Assembly: GCF_012932965.1 (NCBI RefSeq)
Contig: NZ_JABBXH010000009.1
Coordinates: forward strand, 1 to 64,000
DNA from: Thalassotalea algicola
GTDB lineage: Bacteria > Pseudomonadota > Gammaproteobacteria > Enterobacterales > Alteromonadaceae
Direction: 5' to 3'
Length of the DNA: 64,000 bases
Below the pieces are notes generated by a model, which made no database searches, was not told the DNA's origin, and saw only the letters and a program-made list of their open reading frames with translations. Shown here piece by piece: positions 34,586 through 43,786 of the stretch (position 1 is the stretch's first letter; every line of letters starts with the position of its first letter). The position numbers and the translations under genes were made by a program.

Positions 34586-35321
34586 TAAGTTACTCCAACG
34601 CACGCTAGCCTTCTCTTTGTTAGGGTTATTTTCAGCTATTACATTCGCCAAAAGCCCACAATTAACTATTAAAAAGCTCGCCGATAATGTCTATCAACAT
34701 ATTTCCTATGAGAACATCGAACCCTGGGGAATGGTTGCAGCATCAGGCTTAGTCGTAATTGACGGCTCTGAAGCCCACATAATCGATACCCCATGGTCAT
34801 CAGATGACACAGAAAAACTAACCCAATGGGCGTATTCAAAAGGCTTGGTCGTTAAAAGTGCCGTTGCAACCCATTTTCATCGAGATGCCAGTGGTGGTAT
34901 ACCATTTCTTAATAAGTCCAATATAACAACCTATGCTACCTCACGCACTAATCACCTGTTGCACTCAGCACATAAAGAGAAAGCAAGTGATGAAATAACT
35001 CACCACACCTATGAATTAGTAAAAAATAAGATTGAAGTGTTTTACCCTGGCGCAGGTCATAGCCAAGACAATATTGTCATTTGGTTGCCACAATCAAAAA
35101 TTTTGTTTGGCGGGTGTTTTGTTAAAAGCCTAAAAAGTAAGAATTTAGGTAACACCGAAGATGCATCAATAGCTGACTGGCCAAGTTCTATAAAGAATGT
35201 CATCAATCAATTCCCTGATATCGAAATTGTAGTACCAGGTCACGGCAAGATGGGTGATGCAAGTTTACTTAGCCATACAGCAAATCTTGCCATTAAATCC
35301 CTTAAAAGCGAAAACCGGTAA
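34575..35321 (+). CDS. Subclass B1 metallo-beta-lactamase (IMP-related)
   Basis: The 248-aa precursor has a signal peptide (about 1-25) for the periplasm. All B1 zinc ligands are present: HFHRD (His100, His102, Asp104), GHSQDN (His162), GGC (Cys181) and PGHG (His223). Lys184, three residues after the zinc Cys, matches the substrate-binding Lys of IMP-type enzymes. The block LVKNKIEVFYPG...WLPQSKILFGGCF...LG...GDASLL closely follows IMP-1 as I remember it. Carbapenem hydrolysis is therefore likely but not shown. It overlaps a HAD gene, and no attC site follows it. Confidence 0.9.
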   Translation: MNTNKLLQRTLAFSLLGLFSAITFAKSPQLTIKKLADNVYQHISYENIEPWGMVAASGLVVIDGSEAHIIDTPWSSDDTEKLTQWAYSKGLVVKSAVATHFHRDASGGIPFLNKSNITTYATSRTNHLLHSAHKEKASDEITHHTYELVKNKIEVFYPGAGHSQDNIVIWLPQSKILFGGCFVKSLKSKNLGNTEDASIADWPSSIKNVINQFPDIEIVVPGHGKMGDASLLSHTANLAIKSLKSENR

Positions 35322-35360
35322 TACCAACCTTTCTCACCATAAGTACTAGTAGCACTAAAA

Positions 35361-35389
35361 CAAGGTGCAATAGCAATTGCTTCACCTTG
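35361..35389. terminator. Possible terminator hairpin after the metallo-beta-lactamase gene
   Basis: CAAGGTG (35361-35367) and CACCTTG (35383-35389) form a stem, with a smaller AGC/GCT pairing inside the loop. There is only a weak T run on either side. It lies between two convergent genes, so it may act in both directions. Confidence 0.45.
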
Positions 35390-35422
35390 CTCACTACTCT
35401 ATTTATTCTTAAGTTAATTAAA

Positions 35423-36727
35423 CTAACACCCCATAATAGATTCGATGTCTTTTATCGTGCGCGGCGCTTTTCTAGATAAGTTTTCACAACCTGTTGACGT
35501 AACTAATATATCATCTTCAATACGCACGCCCATTCCGCGCCATCGGGCATCTACCGCTTCGCAATGCCGCGGAAAATATAAGCCCGGCTCTATAGTAAAT
35601 ACCATGTTAGGTTCCAGTGTTAACCATTGACCATCATCTTGATGGTAAGCGCCAACGTCATGCACATCTAACCCCATCCAGTGCCCTGTTTTATGCAACG
35701 TAAATGGTTTATATAATTCTTGCTCCATCACCTGTTCTATGCTGCCCGTTATTATGCCGAGATCAAGCAGACCCTGCGCTAGCACCTCCATTGCTTTGGG
35801 GTACATGCTATTCCATGATGCACCGGGATTTACTGTAGTAATTGCAGCATCTAAAGCATTTAATACCAGTTGGTAAATATCTTTTTGTTCACTTGAGAAT
35901 TTGCCATTTACCGGATATGTGCGCGTAATATCGGCAGTGTAATATTGATAATCACCACCCGCATCAACCAACAGCATTTGACCATCACGCAATATATCTT
36001 TATTTTCAGAGTAATGTAGGCAACAAGCATTGTTACCCGCCGCCATGATGGTTGGGTAACCCACATCTGTACAACCATGTTGCGATATTACATTATAAAA
36101 TTCAGCGGTTAGCTGCTGCTCTGTACGGCCTGGCTGGCACATTTTCATTAAATGTTGATGTCCGGCTACTGATGCGTCGACTGCTTTACGGATTAATGAA
36201 ACTTCATGTTCATCTTTGACTCTACGCATATTTTGCGTCAATGGTAATACGTTAATTAAATGACGAAACGCTTTAACCTCATCAAATTTTGCGGCTTTAC
36301 GTTGGTTGGCCAACCAATCAAACACTCGGTGGTGATAACGGCCTAGTTCGTCTGAGTAATAAACATTGGCACGCTGCGCCATTAATTCAGGTAAACGAGC
36401 TTCAAGTTCAGCAATATCGTAAGCGTTATCAGCGCCGTATTGTTCAACCGCCCCTTGTTGCCCTGCCCTGCCAGCAAACCACACTTCTTGATATTCATCG
36501 TTGGGTTGATTAAATATAACAAAGCGTTGCTTACTATCGGGTCTTAATATTGCGACGGCATCAGGCTCGGCATAGCCAGTAAAATAGTAAAAATCATGAT
36601 CTTGTCTAAACGGGAAAAGTATATTTTTATTGCGCACTTTTTCGGTATTACCCACTAGAATTACTACACTGTCTTGCGGCAGTTGGGCTAACAATTTTTC
36701 TCGTCTGCTAGCATATACATCAATCAT
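35423..36727 (-). CDS. Xaa-Pro aminopeptidase (M24B, PepP-like)
   Basis: It removes the N-terminal residue from peptides whose second residue is proline, useful for collagen fragments. The 434-aa metallopeptidase has a PepP N-domain and a pita-bread catalytic domain. Metal ligands are visible in DAGGDYQYYTADITRTYP (two Asp), GHWMGLDVHDVG (His), TIEPGLY (Glu) and RIEDDI (Glu). It is the last gene of a three-gene operon with a peptide transporter and an ornithine-cyclodeaminase-family enzyme. Its start overlaps the upstream stop by 4 bp (ATGA). Confidence 0.88.
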   Translation of the reverse strand: MIDVYASRREKLLAQLPQDSVVILVGNTEKVRNKNILFPFRQDHDFYYFTGYAEPDAVAILRPDSKQRFVIFNQPNDEYQEVWFAGRAGQQGAVEQYGADNAYDIAELEARLPELMAQRANVYYSDELGRYHHRVFDWLANQRKAAKFDEVKAFRHLINVLPLTQNMRRVKDEHEVSLIRKAVDASVAGHQHLMKMCQPGRTEQQLTAEFYNVISQHGCTDVGYPTIMAAGNNACCLHYSENKDILRDGQMLLVDAGGDYQYYTADITRTYPVNGKFSSEQKDIYQLVLNALDAAITTVNPGASWNSMYPKAMEVLAQGLLDLGIITGSIEQVMEQELYKPFTLHKTGHWMGLDVHDVGAYHQDDGQWLTLEPNMVFTIEPGLYFPRHCEAVDARWRGMGVRIEDDILVTSTGCENLSRKAPRTIKDIESIMGC

Positions 36728-37677
36728 TTACTTTCTCCCTGGCATTCATAAACGAGTTGCGCTGCCGCCAAGTCTTCTAACGCGTGGCCAACTGATTTAA
36801 AAAAGGTTATATCACCACTTCGACGCACAAATTCCTTCTGCTTTTTGCAGAGTTCAAATAAGTCGGCAACGATACCATCTTTAGTTAAGATGCCTTTATC
36901 GAGCGGAATTCTTATATCGCCAGTTTCTTTGCAAGCACCTTGATAGTTATCAACGACAATTCGGCTTCGGCGTATACATTCATCATCCGCCTCTCGCATA
37001 TCAGGGCGATACGCGCCAACCATGTCTAAATGCTGACCTTGTTTAAGCCAGTGCCCCTTGATTAAAGGCGTTTGAGACATAGTCGCGCAAGAGATAATAT
37101 CAGCTTCAGACACCGCAACTTCTAACGACTCTACGACATTTATTTTAAGCGCCAAATGAGTCAAAGCGTCTGCTAACGCTTGAGCTTTACTCAAGTTACG
37201 ACCCCATATATTTACTGTTGTAATAGGCCTGGTTACGGCATGCGCCTTAATAAGTTCAGGTGCTAAAGTGCCAGTACCCACCATGGTTAATACTTTGCTA
37301 TCGGCTCTGGACATGAATTGACTCGCCAATGCTGACGCAGCCGCCGTTCTTTTTGCGGTTAACGTAGGCGCATCAAGTATCGCCTTTACATTCCCTTTGA
37401 CCGCATCAAGCAAGACATAAACCCCTTGAATAGAAGGTAAGTCATATTTGTAACTGTCCGGGACAACCGTCACTAACTTAATGCCAATGTCTTTTCCTTG
37501 TTGCCACGATGGCATAACCAATAAGGTTGTTTCTCGCTCAGAATATGGGTTATCAATATCAAAATGTTGTCGCATTGGCGTCGTTATATCGCTTGCAAAT
37601 GCCTTAGCAAGTTTGTCTACCAATGCCCTTGGCGTAAGTCGCTGGTTAATTTGTTCAGCAGAGATAAAGTTGTTCAC
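36724..37677 (-). CDS. Ornithine cyclodeaminase/mu-crystallin family; candidate delta1-pyrroline-2-carboxylate reductase
   Basis: The 317-aa NAD(P)-dependent enzyme has the family Rossmann region TMVGTGTLAPELIKAH (about 131-146) and substrate-site motifs TAKRTAAASALAS (about 104-116). Family members include ornithine cyclodeaminase, alanine dehydrogenase and Pyr2C reductase (LhpI). Lying between a peptide transporter and an X-Pro peptidase, in a window that also carries trans-3-hydroxyproline dehydratase, it is most simply a Pyr2C reductase making L-proline. That is inference from context; the family call is secure. Confidence 0.78.
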   Translation of the reverse strand: MNNFISAEQINQRLTPRALVDKLAKAFASDITTPMRQHFDIDNPYSERETTLLVMPSWQQGKDIGIKLVTVVPDSYKYDLPSIQGVYVLLDAVKGNVKAILDAPTLTAKRTAAASALASQFMSRADSKVLTMVGTGTLAPELIKAHAVTRPITTVNIWGRNLSKAQALADALTHLALKINVVESLEVAVSEADIISCATMSQTPLIKGHWLKQGQHLDMVGAYRPDMREADDECIRRSRIVVDNYQGACKETGDIRIPLDKGILTKDGIVADLFELCKKQKEFVRRSGDITFFKSVGHALEDLAAAQLVYECQGESK

Positions 37678-37690
37678 GATAAAATTTCCA

Positions 37691-39448
37691 TTAAGATTCG
37701 TTTATAGCTGATGAAGTATTTGCTTGAAATTGATTCCGCTGCAAATAAGAACGGTTAAACCAAAAAAGTCCAGCTGATGTGAGCAGACCCAGCGTGGCAA
37801 ATATCGCCCACATTAGCTCAGGGTTATTCATTTTCTTGGCAATCTCGCCATAGCCCCAACCTGAAAGCAAACCTGCAAATAAGAAACCCAATGCCATAGA
37901 TACAAAATAGTAACCCATATAAAGTGCCGCTTGGTTTTTAGGAGCAATGGCAGCAACATATTCTTGAGATTTTGGCGAGGTGATCATTTCACCAAATGCC
38001 ATCATTAATACAGCAATAACGGCCACAACTCCGCCAGCAAGTAAACTGTTTGCTAATGCTGCGATGAAACATCCAAAGGCGAAGACAATAACGCCAGCAA
38101 CCAATACATTAATCGTTTTAAATCGAGCACAGATTAGGCTGACCGCAATTTGACAAACAACAATAGCGGTAAAGTCCAGATTAATAATATATTCGGGGTT
38201 TATTTGGCGGTATTGATTTGCCCAACTATTGGCCACTTCGCCCGCTTGAACCAAATTAATATCAAGACCAAACTGATTGATCGCTTGGTTAATATCTGTC
38301 AACGGAACTAGCACTTTCAGATGCACCAGCTCTTTAGCTATTATTGTGGCATCTTGCCCTTGAGACAGCATTGTATGAACTTTCTCTGCCAATAATTCAG
38401 TGTTGACCGATGCAAAGAATTTTACTGCTCCTTCACCAAAAATTGCGATGAATTCCACCAAATCTCGTGTATCAACAAAGTCGCGAATAAATAGCGGCAT
38501 CGTATAAAAAAGCTGGTTATACACAGCCCAAAAACCAGTTAACAATAATAGATAGAGCGCAAACGGCTTATTACTTACAGTTGCTTTGGTTAAGTACCAC
38601 TTGGCAGCATTTGGTTGAGAAAAATGTTGCCAAATCGCGTTAACAATTAACCAGCCTACAATTAACCCAAACGCCAAGGAATAACTTACCCACTGTGCAC
38701 CTGCAACCATAAGTAGAAAAATGCAGGGAAATATAAATAATGCAAAGCGTCCGTTGCCTAGCACTTGTTGTGCCTGCGCTAACACTTGGGTAAAACGTGC
38801 AGAACTCCTTTTTATCTGCTCAGGCTCTCTGTAAAAAAACAACACTGGAATAAAGTTAATGACAATCCAAATCGCCGACATTAGGAATACAGCATCCCAA
38901 CTAATGGCGCGTAAATAACCAGCGACTAACGGCCCCAAAAAACCACCTATATTAACCATGGTATAAAAAACACCAAAGCCTAGTCCTCGGTTTTTATCGT
39001 TAGTCGCATGACTAATTGTGCCTACCACCACTGGCTTAAAGCAGGCAGCCCCTAATGCAACCATCATAAAAGCGAGAAAAAAGCCACCGAAGCTTGTTGC
39101 TTGCCCCAATAAATAGTAACTGGGCGCCATAATGATAAAGGACACTAAGAACATTTTACGATACCCATACCTGTCAGCTAACGCACCAGTGAATACAGGC
39201 AATAAGTATAAAAAAAATGGAATGATGCCTTGTAGTGCACCGCGCTGGCCATCGGTAAAGCCAACTCCTCCCTGCTCAACTGGCGTTGTCATGTAGATAG
39301 AGGAAAGTGCAAAAAAGCCGTACCACGCTAATCGTTCAAATATCTCCATGGTGTTGGCGATATAGAAAGTTCGCGGAAAACCGCTACTCACCTCATTTTC
39401 GGTGAATGATATGGTATTTTCATTACTGCCATCGTTATTATTATTCAT
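37691..39448 (-). CDS. Proton-dependent oligopeptide transporter (POT/PTR2 family)
   Basis: The 585-aa inner-membrane symporter imports di-/tripeptides with protons. It carries the POT signatures ExFERxxxYG (EIFERLAWYG, about 30-39) and FYTMVNIGGFLGP (about 141-153), with about 12-14 membrane segments. An insertion of about 130 residues in the middle (about 325-400) is longer than in DtpA-type proteins. The ATG at 39448 was chosen; a GTG three codons earlier is possible. It is first in an operon with the OCD-family enzyme (13 bp apart) and Xaa-Pro aminopeptidase. Confidence 0.87.
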   Translation of the reverse strand: MNNNNDGSNENTISFTENEVSSGFPRTFYIANTMEIFERLAWYGFFALSSIYMTTPVEQGGVGFTDGQRGALQGIIPFFLYLLPVFTGALADRYGYRKMFLVSFIIMAPSYYLLGQATSFGGFFLAFMMVALGAACFKPVVVGTISHATNDKNRGLGFGVFYTMVNIGGFLGPLVAGYLRAISWDAVFLMSAIWIVINFIPVLFFYREPEQIKRSSARFTQVLAQAQQVLGNGRFALFIFPCIFLLMVAGAQWVSYSLAFGLIVGWLIVNAIWQHFSQPNAAKWYLTKATVSNKPFALYLLLLTGFWAVYNQLFYTMPLFIRDFVDTRDLVEFIAIFGEGAVKFFASVNTELLAEKVHTMLSQGQDATIIAKELVHLKVLVPLTDINQAINQFGLDINLVQAGEVANSWANQYRQINPEYIINLDFTAIVVCQIAVSLICARFKTINVLVAGVIVFAFGCFIAALANSLLAGGVVAVIAVLMMAFGEMITSPKSQEYVAAIAPKNQAALYMGYYFVSMALGFLFAGLLSGWGYGEIAKKMNNPELMWAIFATLGLLTSAGLFWFNRSYLQRNQFQANTSSAINES

Positions 39449-39483
39449 CGGCAACACTTATTAGCTTATCGTAATGCTAATTT

Positions 39484-39493
39484 TTGTATACAA
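39484..39493. promoter_or_regulatory. TTGTATACAA palindrome before the peptide transporter operon
   Basis: A perfect 10-bp palindrome lies about 35 bp upstream of the transporter start. TTGTATACA is also found in the collagenase/hydroxyproline dehydratase promoter region (26280-26288). Candidate operator of a shared regulator, inferred. Confidence 0.4.
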
Positions 39494-39523
39494 TATACCT
39501 ATAAGTCAACCCTTTTATTAAAA

Positions 39524-39559
39524 CAAAAAAAAGCCCTGTACCAAATTGGCCAGGGCTTC
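39524..39559 (-). terminator. Terminator of pntAB
   Basis: AAGCCCTG (39532-39539) and CAGGGCTT (39552-39559) form a stem with a 12-nt loop. On the minus strand it is followed by a run of eight Ts, then GTTTT. It lies about 20 bp after the pntB stop. Confidence 0.85.
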
Positions 39560-39578
39560 TTACATTTATTCGTTTTTC

Positions 39579-40985
39579 TTATAAAGCGTGTACTATTTTA
39601 TCAACTGATGCTTTCGCATCACCAAAGAGCATTTGGCTATTGTCCTTAAAGAACAACGGATTTTGAACACCTGCATAACCCGTGTTCATTGAACGTTTAA
39701 AGACAATGACATTCTTAGCATTCCAAACCTCAAGTACTGGCATACCCGCAATAGGGCTTGTAGGGTCTTCGTTTGCTGCTGGGTTTACCGTATCGTTTGC
39801 TCCAATCACTAGCACTACATCGGTATCTGAAAAATCATCATTAATATCTTCCATACCTAGCACTATGTCATAGGAGACTTTAGCTTCAGCTAGCAATACG
39901 TTCATATGACCAGGTAAACGCCCTGCTACCGGGTGTATACCGAAACGAACTTCTATACCTTTGGCTTTAAGCTTTTGCGTAAGTTCATATACTGGATATT
40001 GTGCTTGAGCAACTGCCATACCGTAGCCAGGTGTAATAATTACAGACTTTGCATTACTTAGCATTTCTGCTACTTGCTCAGCTTGAACTTCTTTATGCTC
40101 ACCATAATCTTTATCGTTATCTACAGTAACCTCTGTACCAAAACCACCCGCGATAACACTGATAAATGAACGGTTCATCGCTTTACACATAATGTAAGAA
40201 AGAATTGCACCCGATGAACCTACTAAGGCACCCGTGACAATTAATAGATCATTACTTAACATAAAGCCTGCTGCTGCTGCTGCCCAACCCGAATAACTGT
40301 TAAGCATAGAGACAACTACTGGCATATCTGCTCCGCCAATTGACGCGACAAGATGCCAGCCAAATACGAGTGCAATAGCTGTCATCGCGTATAATGCTGC
40401 GTTACTGCCTCCATCTGAAACAAACATTATCATTAGCAGAAAGCTAATAACGCCAGCCGCTAAATTCATTTTATGACGATGAGGTAACATTAAAGCAGCA
40501 GAATTAATGATGCCTCTAAGTTTACCAAAGGCGACTACTGATCCTGTAAAGGTCACAGCACCAATAAATACGCCTAAAAACACTTCAACTAAGTGAATGT
40601 TTTGCTCGATCTGAGCTTGATCTGTAAGGGTAAACGAAGACATCACACTATGTGCTTCAAAATAACTGTTATAACCAACAAATACTGCCGCTAAACCTAC
40701 AAAGCTATGCAGGATAGCAACAAGCTCTGGCATTTCGGTCATTTCAACTTTTTTAGCTAATCTAAAACCAATAGCTGCACCAATTGCCATAGCGACTAAT
40801 ATGACAGTGACATTGCTTACTCTCGGATCGAGAATCGTGGCATATAACGCTATAGCCATACCAGCAATACCAAAGTTATTACCTTCTTGTGCGGTTTCTT
40901 GTTTACTTAAACCTGCTAGGCTAAAGATAAATAGTAACGCAGCAATGATATAGGCAGCAGTGATTAAACCTTGAGATAATTCCAT
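39579..40985 (-). CDS. pntB: NAD(P) transhydrogenase, beta subunit
   Basis: This 468-aa inner-membrane subunit couples proton entry to NADPH formation. About nine membrane segments occupy residues 5-265. A cytosolic NADP-binding domain III follows (about 290-468), with the [10 protein letters not shown] dinucleotide loop (about 315-324), [22 protein letters not shown] and [10 protein letters not shown]. It follows pntA by 9 bp, and a terminator ends the operon. Confidence 0.95.
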   Translation of the reverse strand: MELSQGLITAAYIIAALLFIFSLAGLSKQETAQEGNNFGIAGMAIALYATILDPRVSNVTVILVAMAIGAAIGFRLAKKVEMTEMPELVAILHSFVGLAAVFVGYNSYFEAHSVMSSFTLTDQAQIEQNIHLVEVFLGVFIGAVTFTGSVVAFGKLRGIINSAALMLPHRHKMNLAAGVISFLLMIMFVSDGGSNAALYAMTAIALVFGWHLVASIGGADMPVVVSMLNSYSGWAAAAAGFMLSNDLLIVTGALVGSSGAILSYIMCKAMNRSFISVIAGGFGTEVTVDNDKDYGEHKEVQAEQVAEMLSNAKSVIITPGYGMAVAQAQYPVYELTQKLKAKGIEVRFGIHPVAGRLPGHMNVLLAEAKVSYDIVLGMEDINDDFSDTDVVLVIGANDTVNPAANEDPTSPIAGMPVLEVWNAKNVIVFKRSMNTGYAGVQNPLFFKDNSQMLFGDAKASVDKIVHAL

Positions 40986-40994
40986 GTTGCTCCC

Positions 40995-42542
40995 CTACTT
41001 CCTAAACATTTTTAACATGCGCTTGGTAACAAAGAAGCCACCAACGATATTAATGGTCGCAATTAAAATTGCGATACCGGCTAATACTTGCACAATAGGA
41101 ATGTCACTACCTACTTGCAGCAACGCACCGACAATAATAATGCCTGAAATTGCGTTAGTAACACTCATCAGTGGCGTATGCAAAGAATGACTAACATTCC
41201 ACACCACGTGATAACCAACCACACAAGACAAAATAAATACCGTAAAGTGAGAAAGGAAGTCTGATGGCGCTACACTCGCTAACCAAGCAAATAACATCCC
41301 CCCAATTGCCATTGATACGTACTTGGTACGTGTTTTTTCTGGCTTGGCGACTTTAGATTCGTCAACTTCCAGTTTGCTCGCTAACGTTTGTTTAGGCTGA
41401 GTTGGCGCCGCACTCACCTGAATTGGCGGTGGCGGGAAAGTTATTTCGCCTTGATGAACCACGGTCATATTGCGAATAACTTGATCATCAAAATCAATCG
41501 TGATTTCACCATCTTTTGCTGGGCAAATAAGCTTAGTTAAATTCACTAAATTATTGGCGTACAATTGAGACGACTGATTCGGCAAACGAGAGACTAAATC
41601 AGTGTAACCAATAATTTTTACGCCTTTAATTGTTGACAGCTTTTCCGGTTTGGTCAGTTCACAGTTACCACCGCCAGCGGCGGCTAAGTCCACGATGACA
41701 CTGCCCGGCTTCATTGATTCAACCATCTCAGCAGTAATGAGTTTCGGTGCTGGCTTACCCGGTATCATCGCAGTAGTAATAATGATGTCGACATCTTTTG
41801 CTTGCTCAGCAAACAACGCCATTTCCGCGTCAATAAACGCTTTACTCATTTCTTTAGCATAACCGTCACCAGAGCCTGCTTGTTCATCTTCTTCATAATC
41901 AAGCTCTAGAAATTCCGCACCCATACTTTCAATTTGTTCTTTAACCTCAGGACGCGTATCAAACGCTCTAACTACCGCACCTAAGCTTCCTGCTGCACCT
42001 ATTGCCGCAAGGCCTGCGACACCTGCACCAATAACCAACACCTTCGCTGGTGGTAAGTTGCCTGCAGCCGTAATTTGGCCTGTAAAAAAGCGACCAAAAT
42101 GATGAGACGCTTCAACAACAGCGCGATAACCAGCGATATTCGCCATAGAACTTAGTGCATCAAGCGACTGAGAACGGGTTAACCTTGGCACCATATCCAT
42201 GGCGAGCGTGGTAATGTTTCTTTTATGTAGTAGTGCAACCAATTCGGCATTTTGTGCGGGCTGAATGAAACTCACCAGCGTTGCACCATCCTTCATTAGT
42301 TCAACTTCTTCTTCGGTCGGAGGATTAACTTTGAAAATTATATCGCTCTGCCAGACTTGTTCTTTTTTGTCTGTTACAGCACCATTATCCAAGTAATCAC
42401 TATCATTAAAGCTCGCTTTTTTACCAGCTAACTTTTCAAGTTTAACTTCAAAGCCACGTGCTACAAGCGCTTTAACAGAGCTTGGAGTGGCTGCCACTCG
42501 ATTTTCACCTTTCAGTGATTCTTTGGGTATCCCTATTTGCAT
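40995..42542 (-). CDS. pntA: NAD(P) transhydrogenase, alpha subunit
   Basis: This 515-aa subunit has the NAD-binding domain I (about 1-380), like alanine dehydrogenase, with the Rossmann motif [15 protein letters not shown] (about 168-182). The domain ends in a proline-rich linker with PPPPIQ. Three to four C-terminal membrane segments (about 405-505) follow. Length matches E. coli PntA (about 510). First gene of the pntAB operon; the promoter must lie in the 156-bp divergent gap shared with the carbonic-anhydrase-like gene. Confidence 0.95.
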   Translation of the reverse strand: MQIGIPKESLKGENRVAATPSSVKALVARGFEVKLEKLAGKKASFNDSDYLDNGAVTDKKEQVWQSDIIFKVNPPTEEEVELMKDGATLVSFIQPAQNAELVALLHKRNITTLAMDMVPRLTRSQSLDALSSMANIAGYRAVVEASHHFGRFFTGQITAAGNLPPAKVLVIGAGVAGLAAIGAAGSLGAVVRAFDTRPEVKEQIESMGAEFLELDYEEDEQAGSGDGYAKEMSKAFIDAEMALFAEQAKDVDIIITTAMIPGKPAPKLITAEMVESMKPGSVIVDLAAAGGGNCELTKPEKLSTIKGVKIIGYTDLVSRLPNQSSQLYANNLVNLTKLICPAKDGEITIDFDDQVIRNMTVVHQGEITFPPPPIQVSAAPTQPKQTLASKLEVDESKVAKPEKTRTKYVSMAIGGMLFAWLASVAPSDFLSHFTVFILSCVVGYHVVWNVSHSLHTPLMSVTNAISGIIIVGALLQVGSDIPIVQVLAGIAILIATINIVGGFFVTKRMLKMFRK

Positions 42543-42698
42543 AATTCACCCTTGTTATTTTTATTCAACAGGTGATTAATGTTTTACCACTTCTGGTTTG
42601 TTTTTTATACGACTAATTAATAATATCTTTGCACAAATTACGATGATAAAGTGCTTGATGTTGATGTAAGTCAAGTTATTAAAGGATATGAGAAAACA

Positions 42699-43220
42699 AT
42701 GCGTTACCAATTAAATAAACTTATTCCCGATATTCACCCTAGTTGTTTTATTGCTCCTAACAGTGCTGTTATTGGTAATGTAGTGTTAGCCGAAAATGTC
42801 AGCATTTGGTTTAACGTTGTCATGCGTGGCGACATGGACGAAATAAAAATAGCTAAAGATACGAACATTCAAGACGGTAGCGTGTTGCATGTCGACAAAG
42901 GAATTCCTATCGATATTGGTGAAGGTGTAACTATTGGTCATAAAGTTATGCTTCATGGGTGCAGCATAGGTGATAACACCTTAATTGGCATGAATGCTGT
43001 AGTGCTTAATGGTGCAAAAATTGGTAAGAATTGTATTATTGGTGCCAACAGCCTAGTTACTGAAAATATGGAAGTGCCTGATGGCCATTTAGCGCTAGGC
43101 TCACCAGCAAAAGTGGTTAAGCCGCTAGATGAAAAAACACATGATTTACTGAGAAAGTCAGCCGACCATTATGTCCATAACGGCCAGCACTACGTTAAGC
43201 ACTTAACTGCGCTTGATTAA
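42699..43220 (+). CDS. Gamma-carbonic anhydrase-like hexapeptide-repeat protein
   Basis: The 173-aa left-handed beta-helix protein has repeated hexapeptides (for example IGNVVLAENVSIWFN) and zinc-ligand histidines in VLHVDKG and IGHKVMLHGC, the H-x4-H spacing of gamma-carbonic anhydrases. Such YrdA/PaaY-like proteins are often of uncertain activity. The ATG at 42699 has AAAGGA upstream; an ATG 16 codons earlier adds unrelated sequence. Monocistronic, divergent from pntA. Confidence 0.85.
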   Translation: MRYQLNKLIPDIHPSCFIAPNSAVIGNVVLAENVSIWFNVVMRGDMDEIKIAKDTNIQDGSVLHVDKGIPIDIGEGVTIGHKVMLHGCSIGDNTLIGMNAVVLNGAKIGKNCIIGANSLVTENMEVPDGHLALGSPAKVVKPLDEKTHDLLRKSADHYVHNGQHYVKHLTALD

Positions 43221-43270
43221 CCCGGTATTTAAATCAATTCACAGTTTAAACTAAGCTAGGATGTTAGGTA

Positions 43271-43786
43271 TTAATCCAATTCATTCAGTGGCCATGTAAC
43301 AATATGCTCGTCATAGTCTTCAAGGTAAACATCGTTATCTTTCACTATTTTTCCACGAACTGACATTCCAGCTTTGTGCATTGCACTTTTCTTCCCCTTA
43401 TTTAATAACGGGTGCCAGCTTGGCATCCCCTTACCTTCTTGCAGGCGGCGATATGTGCAACTTGGCGGCATAAAAAATACATCATCAAGGTTATCTTGCG
43501 TTAGCTTTACGCAGTCTGGTACTAATGTAGTACGCTTTTCATATTGCGTGCAGGCACAAGTTTTATCGTTCAATAAATAACAAGCGATATTGGTATAAAC
43601 TAACTGTTCATCTTCATGAATATAGTCAGTTGGTTTAAACTCGTCTTCTTCAGCGGTGTCTTCGCTTTCTATGAATTTGTGTAAGCAACATTTAGCACAA
43701 CCATCACATAGCGACTCCCATTCTTGGCGAGTCATTTCAGTTAACGATTTAGTTTCCCAAAATGGGGGAATAGCAGGCTTAGTCAT
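43271..43786 (-). CDS. ycgN: YcgN/UPF0260-family cysteine cluster protein
   Basis: The 171-aa cytoplasmic protein has the YkgJ-type Cys cluster CDGCAKCCLHK (about 26-36), then CYLLNDKTCACTQYEKR (about 69-85), DCVKL and PPSCTYRRL. An acidic insert (about 40-55) makes it longer than E. coli YcgN. The ATG at 43786 was chosen; it overlaps the upstream FAH-family gene by 8 bp. Function is unknown; the conserved Cys suggest metal binding. Confidence 0.87.
   Translation of the reverse strand: MTKPAIPPFWETKSLTEMTRQEWESLCDGCAKCCLHKFIESEDTAEEDEFKPTDYIHEDEQLVYTNIACYLLNDKTCACTQYEKRTTLVPDCVKLTQDNLDDVFFMPPSCTYRRLQEGKGMPSWHPLLNKGKKSAMHKAGMSVRGKIVKDNDVYLEDYDEHIVTWPLNELD

Noticed and set aside
34575-35321. 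Metallo-beta-lactamase as a complete integron cassette
   Set aside because: No attC-like element follows the gene up to 35423 and it overlaps the HAD gene, so only proximity to attC-like sites can be claimed.
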